23,565 nucleotides of DNA from JBLMZW01 sp050259035 (GTDB lineage Bacteria > Bacillota > Syntrophomonadia > Syntrophomonadales > DTU052). The DNA is taken from contig JBLMZW010000194.1 in NCBI GenBank assembly GCA_050259035.1, positions 1-23,565 on the forward strand, read 5' to 3'. Below are positions 15,308 through 22,377 of the stretch, piece after piece. Numbering within the stretch: the first letter of the stretch is position 1; each line of letters opens with the position of its first letter. Under the pieces are notes generated by a model that was not told the origin of the DNA, did no database searches, and worked only from the letters and a program-made list of their open reading frames with translations. Both the position numbers and the translations under genes were made by a program.

Positions 15308-15838
15308 TTGGCCTTTATAGTGTTTACTCCGGTACAAGATGCCATGATATCTGAGTATTACCCCAATGTGAATTATACAGATTTTTCGGAATTGTTTATC
15401 GGAAGGTTTTCAGGGCCGGGGGATAGTTACCGTAGTTTGATCCAATTTAATCTTGCTAGCCTGGGGTGCAATTTCATACCCCTGGGCAGTAGTATTAATT
15501 CCGCAGTGCTACAGGTTTTTGCCTGGAAAAACCAGATTCTAACCACGGCTACTATATCAGTATATGGGCTTTTACAGTCATGGGATGAGAAAAATGTAAC
15601 CTGGAATACACAGCCGGGAAATTATCATGTGTCGTGTAACACGGCCCTGGCAGCCGGATTCACGGGTTTCTTTCAGGTTGATATTACTGATCTGGGGAAA
15701 GGCTGGTATAACGGCAATATAGTAAATAACGGCCTTTTAATAGTGGGAGACGAGTCAACTAATGACCTGGTTGGAGTGTATAGCCATAAATGGCCCTACA
15801 CTCAGGTATGGCCTAGATTAATAATTAATTATTCTTAA
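15308..15838 (+). CDS. DNRLRE-type (CBM96-like) beta protein without signal peptide, copy 1
   Basis: A 176-residue single-domain protein of the DNRLRE type, a beta-sandwich usually found as a module in large exported proteins and related to carbohydrate-binding module family 96. Marks of the domain are PVQDAMISEYYPN (8-20), a YRSLIQFNL strand, AVLQVFAW, WDEKNVTWNTQP and the terminal WPRLIINY. TTG 15308 follows GGGGGGG by six bases; an earlier TTG (15293) would lie within the G-run. No signal peptide, anchor or partner domain is present, so it is not exported by the general pathway as written. In a spore former a spore-surface role is one explanation (inference). A tandem paralogue follows 48 bases on. 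Confidence 0.75.
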   Translation: MAFIVFTPVQDAMISEYYPNVNYTDFSELFIGRFSGPGDSYRSLIQFNLASLGCNFIPLGSSINSAVLQVFAWKNQILTTATISVYGLLQSWDEKNVTWNTQPGNYHVSCNTALAAGFTGFFQVDITDLGKGWYNGNIVNNGLLIVGDESTNDLVGVYSHKWPYTQVWPRLIINYS

Positions 15839-15886
15839 CAGGAACATTTACTTTTTTGAAGCAAGCAAATATTCATTGGGGAGAGG

Positions 15887-16456
15887 GTGATTGTCCTGGC
15901 TGTCATCAGTCTGATACCCGAACAGGATACCTATTTATCTGAATTGAATTCAGACCTGTGCTACGGTGGAAGCCCATACTTATATATCGCTTCATCCGCA
16001 GGAAGTGGGAATGGCTTCCAGACCTTAATTAGATATAATAGCTGCAATAATTTCTTTCAAAACAGTATTCCTTCCGATAGTGTTATTAGTTTAGCCGAAC
16101 TTGACGTCTATGTAAGTGTCAACCAGATCCCTGTCGGAGAGAGCATTACTTTAAACATTGCCCCGGTACTCGAGGCCTGGGATGACGCGGTTATTACCTG
16201 GAATAATAAACCACAGGTCGCTTCTGCGATCGTAACAGCAACCATTGCTTCCGGCTTTTTTGGAACCATATCAGTTGGGGTCACCAACCTCGTAAATGAA
16301 TGGTATACAGGTTCCTTATTAAGCAATGGAATTCTGTTATCAGCTACTTCATCAGGCAACTGGTTGATCGGTTTTAACAGCAGGGAATCGCCGAATACGG
16401 CTTTTTGGCCCCGGCTTAACATTACCTACAGCCAGTACTTTTATACTTCAACCTAG
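15887..16456 (+). CDS. DNRLRE-type (CBM96-like) beta protein without signal peptide, copy 2
   Basis: Paralogue of the preceding gene with the same plan: a start-proximal PEQDTYLSE, QTLIRYNS, AELDVYVS, WDDAVITWNNKP, then GVTNLVNEWYTG and WPRLNITYS near the end; 189 residues from GTG 15887. Aligning the two N termini puts the equivalent of copy 1's start at CTG 15896, eight bases after the GGGGAGAGGG ribosome binding site, so a rare CTG start is possible. The sequences have diverged well beyond the domain hallmarks, so the duplication is old. No signal peptide is seen. Both copies are probably one transcript, ended by the terminator at 16497. Confidence 0.72.
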   Translation: MIVLAVISLIPEQDTYLSELNSDLCYGGSPYLYIASSAGSGNGFQTLIRYNSCNNFFQNSIPSDSVISLAELDVYVSVNQIPVGESITLNIAPVLEAWDDAVITWNNKPQVASAIVTATIASGFFGTISVGVTNLVNEWYTGSLLSNGILLSATSSGNWLIGFNSRESPNTAFWPRLNITYSQYFYTST

Positions 16457-16496
16457 TATAAGAATCAAAAATTTGTTATAGGGGTCAAAAATGAAG

Positions 16497-16526
16497 GAAG
16501 CCCCGAAGTTGTTTCGGGGCTTCTTT
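16497..16526. terminator. Bidirectional terminator between DNRLRE pair and dctM
   Basis: GAAGCCCCGAA (16497-16507) pairs perfectly with TTCGGGGCTTC (16513-16523) around GTTGT. A TTT follows on + and a T-containing stretch lies beyond the stem on -, so it can serve both convergent units. Confidence 0.82.
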
Positions 16527-16529
16527 GAG

Positions 16530-17837
16530 TTAACTTATTAGATTAGGTAATACAGTAGCTATTTGCGGGAAAATGATCAGAATTATGAGGCAAATAATAA
16601 TGGCGAGAAGAAAAGGCCATATCCCTTTAAAGATGGTTTCCAACGGTACATCAGGCGCAATTCCTTTTATTATATAGACGTTCATTCCAACTGGTGGGGT
16701 TATAACTCCCATAGCCACTGCCAATACAATGATGACTCCAAACCATATCGGGTCATATCCTAAATTGGTAACAACGATCGGATAAAATATTGGAATAGTA
16801 AGCAAGATCATAGCCAGAGCATCTATGATACAACCTAAAAGCAGATAAATAAAAAGGATTAAAGCCATTACAACAAATGGTGGAAAGGCTAAGGAGCCAG
16901 TCCAGTTGGCCAGCTCAAAGGGCAATCGACTGACAGCCATGAATCTACCGAACATAAGTGAACCCGCTATTAATAGCATAATCATAGCTGTTGTACGGGT
17001 GGTATCAGTCAGGGATTTTTTAAAGTTTTCCCAGGTAAGCTGTTTAGTTAACAACGAAACCGCGAGCACGCCAAAAGCACCTACTGCCCCCGCTTCCGTG
17101 GGTGTAAACCAGCCGACAAAAAGGCCTCCCATGGATATTAAAAAGACAATCAGTACTTCACCCAGGCCGCCCCGCAGTGCTTCGACTCTTTCTTTCCAGC
17201 TGTAGCGGGGGCCAGGAGGCCCTAGATCCGGATTGCGCCGGGTAAGTATATAGATTGCAATCTGGTATAAAAGCATGAGTAGAATACCTGGCAGTATTCC
17301 GGCAATAAAAAGTTTACCGATTGATTGTTCTGTTGCTGTGCCGTAAACGATGAAAATAACGCTTGGAGGTATTAGGACTCCGAGTACGCCTCCTGCGGCG
17401 ACGCTAGCGGTGGCCAGGGAATCATCATATTTAAATTGTTTCATCTCCGGCAATGCTATTGCACCCATGGTTGCCGCGGTGGCTGTATTCGAACCGCAAA
17501 TAGCTCCGAATACAGCGCAGGCAAATTGAGTTGCAATAGCTAACCCTCCATGCCAATGACCGATAAGCCTATCGGCCAGGATATAAAGGCGGGTGCCTAT
17601 ACCGGAGTAATAGGCCAGGAATCCCATCCAGACAAACATAGGAATAACACTAAGACTATATGAAGAGAAATTGCTAAATATCTCTTTAGCTACCATGTCG
17701 AGAGCAGCCGGGGTTCCAACCATTAAGGCGAATCCCCCAAATCCAACCAAGGCCATAGCATAAGCTATTGGCATACGAAGAAGTATTAATACCAGGAAAA
17801 CAAGAATTCCTATTAATCCTATAGCAAACGGGCTCAT
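16530..17837 (-). CDS. dctM: TRAP transporter large permease
   Basis: The large membrane subunit of a tripartite ATP-independent periplasmic-type transporter, which moves organic acids using an ion gradient. It is 435 residues with about 12 hydrophobic helices. Family marks include an N-terminal LLRMPIAYAM, FGAICGSNTATAATMGAIALPEM near 115-135, GGVLGVLIPPSVIFIVYG near 150-165, FTPTEAGAVGAFG, and GVITPPVGMNVYII near the end. It overlaps dctQ by four bases (17834-17837), showing translational coupling. It is the last gene of the operon and reads into the terminator at 16497-16526. Confidence 0.96.
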   Translation of the reverse strand: MSPFAIGLIGILVFLVLILLRMPIAYAMALVGFGGFALMVGTPAALDMVAKEIFSNFSSYSLSVIPMFVWMGFLAYYSGIGTRLYILADRLIGHWHGGLAIATQFACAVFGAICGSNTATAATMGAIALPEMKQFKYDDSLATASVAAGGVLGVLIPPSVIFIVYGTATEQSIGKLFIAGILPGILLMLLYQIAIYILTRRNPDLGPPGPRYSWKERVEALRGGLGEVLIVFLISMGGLFVGWFTPTEAGAVGAFGVLAVSLLTKQLTWENFKKSLTDTTRTTAMIMLLIAGSLMFGRFMAVSRLPFELANWTGSLAFPPFVVMALILFIYLLLGCIIDALAMILLTIPIFYPIVVTNLGYDPIWFGVIIVLAVAMGVITPPVGMNVYIIKGIAPDVPLETIFKGIWPFLLAIIICLIILIIFPQIATVLPNLIS

Positions 17838-18319
17838 TGTATAACCTTCCTAATTGAATTTGTAAAACGAATAACAATTACCAGGTCCAAAGCGATTAAT
17901 CCCGCTGCAATCAAAAAGGCAACTGGGGATAATGGAATCATGGCGGTAGTTGAGAGTAATCCAGTAGCCGACATTTGATGGGCATACAGAATCATGTACC
18001 AGGCTATCCATCCCCAAAAAACTATGCCAATCAGGTCCAACAACGCATCAAGTACGCCCTGGACTTTAACCGGGAAGCGATCGACCAGGAATTCGACCGC
18101 AATTTGTCCGTTATTAAAGGCGCAGTAGGCCAATGCCATAGCAACGGATAGGGCAGTAAAAACGTTAACATAGTCTGATGTTCCTACCAAAGAAAAGTTA
18201 AACAGTGTACGTAAAATGATGTTTATTATCATTACTGCCATGGTAGCGAAGATGAAAAAGCCGGCTATCTTATCTAGGAACTGACTGAAACGCTCAACTG
18301 CATTCGTAAAATTGTTCAC
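17834..18319 (-). CDS. dctQ: TRAP transporter small permease
   Basis: The small membrane subunit, 161 residues with four hydrophobic helices, the standard DctQ plan. Typical phrases are IINIILRTLFNFSLVGTSDYVN near 30-50 and a conserved WGWIAWYMILY in the third helix. GTG at 18319 follows a GGGGGG ribosome binding site, 15 bases after the dctP stop codon, and its own stop overlaps dctM. It forms the membrane complex with DctM and docks the loaded DctP receptor. Confidence 0.94.
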   Translation of the reverse strand: MNNFTNAVERFSQFLDKIAGFFIFATMAVMIINIILRTLFNFSLVGTSDYVNVFTALSVAMALAYCAFNNGQIAVEFLVDRFPVKVQGVLDALLDLIGIVFWGWIAWYMILYAHQMSATGLLSTTAMIPLSPVAFLIAAGLIALDLVIVIRFTNSIRKVIQ

Positions 18320-18334
18320 AGAGATTCCCCCCGG

Positions 18335-19432
18335 TTATTTATACTGCTGGTTATATTTCTTAGCCAGTTCTTTAATTCGATCCAGAGTCTTTTGCCCATT
18401 CAACCCTTGTTTATCAAGGTTCTGGACGTATTCCTGCTGCACGGGAGTGACCCTGTCAATCCATTCCTGCTTTTCCTGGTCAGATAGATTAATAACCTCC
18501 ATCTTTTGATCATTTACTGCCCATTTAAGAGCCTCAGCGTTTTGTTTATCCCAAAGACCCATAGCCACATCTTCGAAGTACTTTTCGGTAATCTGTTGGA
18601 AGATTTTCTGATCCTTGGGACTTAAAGCATTCCACTTCTCGTTGTTCATGGTAACGAAGAACAGAGTATTGTAAAGGAAAGGAGATTTGGTAATATATTT
18701 AGTTACTTCAGCCTGCTTCCAACCCTTTAATACTTCGTCCGGGCCTAGATTACCTTTAACCATGCCTTTAGAAAGGGCTTCATAGGCTTCCGATTGTGGC
18801 ATGCCTATCGGAGTAGCTCCCAATGCGGACAGTGTTTCGGCACTGATTCCCGTAGCGCGAATTTCCATTCCTTGAAGGTCTTTAAGAGTTTTAACCGGTT
18901 TTTTAGTATAAAGATCTCCGGGGCCAGTGGTTAACACCATCAAAAGATGGGTATCTTGCACTTCCTTAGGGTTAAGCTGTTGAATTCCTTCCCAGGCCAC
19001 TTTGCTGGCCGCTTTGGAACTGCTGTATGTTATGCCTGGCAGCTCAAATCCTTCACATACGGGAAAACGCCCCTTGGAGTATGAAAAGCAAGAAATACCA
19101 ATATCAGTAACTCCTTTTTCTACTCCATCATAAATATCTGCGGCTTTAAGCAATGTTTCGCCCGGATAACTTGTGATTTTTACTCGCCCATTAGTGGCCT
19201 TTTCAACCTCTTTAGCCCAGGGTTGCACCAGTTGGGTTTCGGCCGGGTGAGTGGCCGGCCAAAAATGTGCCAACTTTAATTCTACAGTTTTAGTGGATTG
19301 CTGCTTGGTTCCAGAGGTAGGTTCTGTTTTCGAACATCCTGCCAGAATGAATATAAAAGAAACGATCAATAAAGTAGTTAGAATAGATTTGGATGCTTTG
19401 CGCCGTTGAGAACGGCTCGATTTGTTTTTCAA
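18335..19432 (-). CDS. dctP: TRAP transporter substrate-binding lipoprotein
   Basis: A DctP-type receptor for the transporter. TTG 19432 follows AAAGGAGG by eight bases. The N terminus is unusually basic, then a hydrophobic stretch and a lipobox LAGC, so the mature protein is lipid-anchored, as expected in a Gram-positive cell without periplasm. The core shows LKLAHFWPATHPAE near 53-66, the KDLQGMEIRATG motif (near 185) with the Arg that in this family binds the ligand's carboxylate, and a NTLFFVTMN strand. Length 365 is slightly above the family norm because of the linker. The ligand is probably a mono- or dicarboxylate, not determinable here. Expression may be controlled by the leader at 19462-19540. 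Confidence 0.95.
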   Translation of the reverse strand: MKNKSSRSQRRKASKSILTTLLIVSFIFILAGCSKTEPTSGTKQQSTKTVELKLAHFWPATHPAETQLVQPWAKEVEKATNGRVKITSYPGETLLKAADIYDGVEKGVTDIGISCFSYSKGRFPVCEGFELPGITYSSSKAASKVAWEGIQQLNPKEVQDTHLLMVLTTGPGDLYTKKPVKTLKDLQGMEIRATGISAETLSALGATPIGMPQSEAYEALSKGMVKGNLGPDEVLKGWKQAEVTKYITKSPFLYNTLFFVTMNNEKWNALSPKDQKIFQQITEKYFEDVAMGLWDKQNAEALKWAVNDQKMEVINLSDQEKQEWIDRVTPVQQEYVQNLDKQGLNGQKTLDRIKELAKKYNQQYK

Positions 19433-19461
19433 CTTACTAACCTCCTTTAATTATGAACAAT

Positions 19462-19482
19462 AAAAAAACTCCATATGGAGTT
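19462..19482 (-). terminator. Intrinsic terminator inside the dctPQM leader (attenuator)
   Basis: Read on the minus strand, AACTCC and GGAGTT pair around ATAT and run into seven Ts. It ends 13 bases before the dctP ribosome binding site. The upstream crotonase gene already has its own terminator at 19752-19789, so this one most likely acts on the transporter's own leader. Confidence 0.7.
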
Positions 19483-19540
19483 AGCTTTGGATGCAGAAAA
19501 CAAAATACCCGGGACCAAGATTCCGGGTATACCGCATCCT
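19483..19540 (-). promoter_or_regulatory. Aptamer-like nested hairpin preceding the attenuator
   Basis: GGATGC and GCATCC (19534-19539 with 19489-19494) enclose a second stem ATACCCGG/CCGGGTAT (19523-19530 with 19505-19512, 8 pairs, 10-base loop) and a single-stranded T-rich part. It sits directly upstream of the terminator, the arrangement of a riboswitch or protein-binding leader. No known aptamer class was recognised and I could not draw an exact antiterminator. Confidence 0.45.
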
Positions 19541-19678
19541 TCCCTACCGTCCTTACCTTACTACCGATATTCAATTGTAAAAATTACCAGAAAACTACCA
19601 TACTACTACAGGTCAACAAAGCTTAATCAAACTGTCAATTCTACATATAAAGTAAAATTCCTCCTTTAATAATATATT

Positions 19679-19713
19679 CGTTATGATATTTTTATAACGA
19701 CGAGGACCCTCGT
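19679..19713 (-). promoter_or_regulatory. Paired operator-like dyads upstream of dctPQM
   Basis: CGTTAT-N9-ATAACG (19679-19699) directly abuts ACGAG-N4-CTCGT (19700-19713). Both are perfect inverted repeats. They lie between the crotonase terminator and the dctP leader, where a transporter regulator would bind. No regulator gene is present in the window. Confidence 0.45.
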
Positions 19714-19751
19714 GATAAACATTTTTATATTATTGATGTTGAGCCAGCCTT

Positions 19752-19789
19752 ATAAAAAAGCGCCAAATCAAGTATTTGATTTGGCGCTT
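19752..19789 (-). terminator. Intrinsic terminator of the crotonase gene
   Basis: On the minus strand a perfect 13-base-pair stem (AAGCGCCAAATCA with TGATTTGGCGCTT, 19758-19770 and 19777-19789) with a six-base loop is followed by six or more Ts. It lies 25 bases after the stop codon. Confidence 0.94.
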
Positions 19790-19813
19790 GGCATTTATTA
19801 GTAATATTAAGGA

Positions 19814-20605
19814 TTATTTCCCCACAAAAGTAGCCCTGCGGTTTTCCATGAACGCCTTCATGCCTTCTTTCTGGTCTGCGGTGGAAAACAAAAGAGAAAA
19901 GGCATTCTTCTCAGCAATTAAACCATCATCCAGATTTACATCCAATGCAGTGTTGATAAGACTCTTGGCCATTCTAAAAGCTACCGGAGGCTTACGGGTT
20001 AATTTCCGGGCCATCCTAAGGGATTCCTCTCTTAATTCAGCAACCGGCACCACTTTATTCACCAGACCGTAGCTTAATGCGGTCTGGGCGTCAATCATTT
20101 CGCCGCTATATATCATCTGTTTTGCTCTGGCTATACCTATAATTCTAGGCAGTTGCTGGGTTCCTCCTCCACCGGGAAGAACTCCGAGATTTATCTCAGG
20201 AACACCAAAGAGAGCAGTGTCAGCAGCAATTCTCATATCACAGGCTAGTGTCATCTCTAGACCACCGCCCAGAGCCAATCCGGCAATAGCAGCTACAGTA
20301 GGTTTAGTAGCATTATAAATCCCTTTAATTGCCGTATGTACCAGGGCAATAAATTTTTCGGTCTGTACCGGGGCATAATCAACCAGTTCCCTGATATCTG
20401 CTCCCGCCGCGAAGAACTTATTCTCTTCATTTCCGGCCAATACTATGGCTTTAACTTCATCATCCTCTTCAAGCATCTTGTTGCAAAGCGCTGTCTCAAT
20501 CAAAACTTTGTCATTTATAGCGTTGAAACACTCCGGACGGTTGATCCGCACAGTCGCGATACCGTCCTCAATTGTAACTTTCAAGGTTTCGAAATCCATT
20601 ATCAT
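19814..20605 (-). CDS. Enoyl-CoA hydratase/isomerase family protein (crotonase type)
   Basis: A 263-residue crotonase-fold enzyme. The oxyanion-hole segments are AAGAD (66-70) and GLALGGGLE (109-117). Both catalytic glutamates of hydratases are present: Glu117 and Glu137 in FGVPEINLG, followed by the family's PGGGGTQ loop. Water addition to short-chain 2-enoyl-CoA, such as crotonyl-CoA, is therefore likely, in beta-oxidation or butyrate-type metabolism; the chain length is not readable. ATG 20605 follows AGGGGG; an ATG two codons on is an alternative. No thiolase or acyl-CoA dehydrogenase adjoins it. Transcribed alone, with its own terminator and a structured upstream region. Confidence 0.92.
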   Translation of the reverse strand: MIMDFETLKVTIEDGIATVRINRPECFNAINDKVLIETALCNKMLEEDDEVKAIVLAGNEENKFFAAGADIRELVDYAPVQTEKFIALVHTAIKGIYNATKPTVAAIAGLALGGGLEMTLACDMRIAADTALFGVPEINLGVLPGGGGTQQLPRIIGIARAKQMIYSGEMIDAQTALSYGLVNKVVPVAELREESLRMARKLTRKPPVAFRMAKSLINTALDVNLDDGLIAEKNAFSLLFSTADQKEGMKAFMENRRATFVGK

Positions 20606-21117
20606 TTAACCCCCTTTTTTAACTCACCGGTTAAGGTTGAATGTAAGTCCGCTCAACTTGGCGGGCTCTATCTAAATTGCGGTTTCCGGGTGATTAAAAT
20701 AATTGGCTGATCTTCCGCAAGCCTGACCCTGGAAACCCGCCTCCCCTGTTACTCTTTCACATCCCTCGAATCGTACTAAAACTAACCGGCATCTATAACC
20801 GCCTTGCTGTTATTGATAATCCAGACAGGAGGCAACAGTAATAATAAAAACTGGCCAATCACCTCCATATTAAAAATCCTGGTAATAATTTCTGCATTTA
20901 ATTTTAAATACCTTCTGAAATATTTTAGTTTTCTGAAGTTATTGAATTTTGGATGTATAGTGATAATTCACAAATCTTCCTGAACTCAAGAACATGGGCT
21001 AAAACCGGTCCAAGTCGTATCCAGCCATGTTATAATCAAATCACCTGATCTATTTTGTTAGGGGGTGAAATAGTTCTACTGAAAAGTTAACTAACTTGTT
21101 TAAAGGGAGGGTAACAT
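20606..21117. other. Divergent intergenic region between crotonase and lipoprotein genes
   Basis: No supported gene here. Besides the nested stem-loop at 20681-20737, an imperfect dyad AAGGTTGA/TCAACTT spans 20634-20658, and a TATAAT at 21031-21036 is the likely -10 of the lipoprotein gene (no good -35). The stretch 20860-20960 is plain AT-rich sequence. Confidence 0.5.
20681..20737. other. Nested stem-loop in the 5' region of the crotonase gene
   Basis: GGTTTCC (20681-20687) pairs with GGAAACC (20731-20737), GGGT (20688-20691) with ACCC (20726-20729), leaving one bulged T, and GGCT (20705-20708) with AGCC (20720-20723). On the minus strand it lies 76 to 132 bases before the crotonase start. 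Nothing else explains it. Confidence 0.45.
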
Positions 21118-21633
21118 TTGAAACATACCAGGATTCTACTCGCAGTAATATTAGTACTTTCATTATGGTTTGTCGTTGGTTGCGGAAAGGTGGCAGAAAA
21201 GGCAGTTGAAAAATCCATAGAAACTGGTGTAGAAAATAGTTCGGGCAATGATGTAAAAGTCGATTTGGACCAAAACAAAGTAGAAATTAAAGATAAAGAC
21301 GGTACTACATACACTTCCGGCGGAGAGCAGAAATGGCCCAAAGAAATGCCATCTGTCGTTCCGGAGTTTAAGTACGGGAAGATCATTGGAGTCAGCAATA
21401 TAAACAGTGAAAAGGGCAAAAACATAACGTTATCTTTCGAAAGTGTAGACAAGAACGCTTACCAGAGTTACAAAAAAGACCTTGAAGACGCAGGCTGGAC
21501 GATTAACATGACCAGCCAGTTTGATACCAGTTGGTCCCTGAGTGCCCAGAAAGATAAGCAGATGGTAACCGTCACTGGCGGTACTGACGATAGTGGTGCG
21601 CTATTAAATTATGCTGAAAATGTAGACCAATAA
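21118..21633 (+). CDS. Small lipoprotein, DUF6591-like
   Basis: TTG 21118 follows AAAGGGAGGG. The signal peptide ends with the lipobox VVGC, so the protein is anchored outside the membrane. The mature part begins with a helical stretch KVAEKAVEKSIETG, then DVKVDLDQNKVEIKDKDG, WPKEMPSVVPEF and a C-terminal alpha/beta portion with YQSYKKDLEDAGW. This plan resembles uncharacterised Firmicutes lipoproteins of the DUF6591 type as I remember them, and the last part is also similar in style to proteins that sense or bind at the surface. No catalytic motif; function unknown. The next gene is 79 bases away and separated by a large hairpin. Confidence 0.75.
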   Translation: MKHTRILLAVILVLSLWFVVGCGKVAEKAVEKSIETGVENSSGNDVKVDLDQNKVEIKDKDGTTYTSGGEQKWPKEMPSVVPEFKYGKIIGVSNINSEKGKNITLSFESVDKNAYQSYKKDLEDAGWTINMTSQFDTSWSLSAQKDKQMVTVTGGTDDSGALLNYAENVDQ

Positions 21634-21639
21634 AGCTTT

Positions 21640-21693
21640 AATAGTTATGGGGTTCGGCCTTTAATCAGGGCCGAACCCTGAAAAATAACTATT
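21640..21693 (+). other. Two-tier hairpin between lipoprotein and metallopeptidase genes
   Basis: Outer arms AATAGTTAT (21640-21648) and ATAACTATT (21685-21693) pair over nine bases and enclose a ten-base-pair stem GGGTTCGGCC/GGCCGAACCC (21650-21659 with 21669-21678). There is no T-run. The lower arm ends a few bases before the next ribosome binding site, so it may stabilise the upstream mRNA or limit entry of ribosomes downstream. Confidence 0.6.
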
Positions 21694-21712
21694 TCAAAAG
21701 AGAGTGGTATTC

Positions 21713-22069
21713 ATGTTAACGTTTGATGAATTTACTCAAATTGTTGAAGAAAATGTGGATTTAATACCCGAAAAGTTCTGTCGGGGACTTAATGGGGGGT
21801 TCAATGTTCTACGTGAAAGCAAGGGTGATGGCCAGTTTTGGACCATGGCTGAATACGTAGAAAGAGGTTGGTTGGGGAAGTTTATCCTTTTCTATTATGG
21901 GTCATTTCGTGCTGTCCTGGGAAATTCGCCGGTTGAGACATGGAAGAAGGAGGTACTGGATACTATTTTTCACGAACTGCAACACCATCTTGAGTCTCTT
22001 GCCGGAAGAGACGATTTAGCTCGCAAAGAATTGCAGGAACTGGCTGAAATATTAAATGGACGATTTTAA
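21713..22069 (+). CDS. Small zincin-type metallopeptidase family protein
   Basis: A 118-residue protein of the metallopeptidase family once called DUF1025 (Zincin_1). The zinc motif HELQH is at residues 87-91, followed by another His and a charged ending LAGRDDL. The first half, MLTFDEFTQIVEENVDLIPEK-like to residue 20, is typical of the family. Such proteins are cytoplasmic and their substrates are mostly unknown. ATG 21713 is five bases after AGAGAGTGG; a GTG at 21704 is also in frame but lies within the ribosome binding site. It follows the lipoprotein gene on the same strand but is separated from it by a strong hairpin. Confidence 0.8.
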   Translation: MLTFDEFTQIVEENVDLIPEKFCRGLNGGFNVLRESKGDGQFWTMAEYVERGWLGKFILFYYGSFRAVLGNSPVETWKKEVLDTIFHELQHHLESLAGRDDLARKELQELAEILNGRF

Positions 22070-22080
22070 TTACATAGGAA

Positions 22081-22286
22081 ACAAAAACGACCAAATAATC
22101 ATTTAAAGTGGCACAATAGAAGACAAAAGTGACCAAATACCCTCTGTAAAAGCATTCCTCAGATTATGGTACAAGCCGAAAAATCACATTGGTTGTCTCT
22201 TGGTTTACACCTGATAAATAAACATATACATAATATGGCGAATAATGTCGCCATATTGCAACATATACCCGAATAATGACCAAATA
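22081..22286 (+). repeat. Three direct copies of GACCAAATA
   Basis: Copies lie at 22089-22097, 22131-22139 and 22278-22286. The first two sit in a longer repeat ACAAAAnnGACCAAATA (22081-22097 and 22123-22139), starting 42 bases apart. This accounts for part of the 308-base gap before atpE, which otherwise holds no supported gene. The pattern could be binding sites of a regulator, or the leftover end of an insertion sequence, since some families such as IS21 have repeated end sequences; no transposase is present. Confidence 0.55.
22232..22257. repeat. Perfect 10-base inverted repeat upstream of atpE
   Basis: AATATGGCGA (22232-22241) and TCGCCATATT (22248-22257) with loop ATAATG. CATATAC flanks it on both sides as a direct repeat. 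There is no T-run, so it is an operator or cruciform candidate rather than a terminator. Confidence 0.6.
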
Positions 22287-22377
22287 GGAAGTTAAATAGT
22301 GAAAGAAATTACAATGATGTTATCATTAGCTTAGTATTCCAGAGGAACAACAGAGAGAGAAAGGAGGTTACTTTTAC

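Noticed and set aside
19640..19669. Leader peptide behind the AAAGGAGG copy in the dctP leader (minus strand)
   Set aside because: The only ATG at a suitable distance is followed immediately by a TAG stop, so no peptide is encoded.
22081..22286. CRISPR array
   Set aside because: Only three nine-base copies at unequal distances, no uniform spacers and no cas gene.
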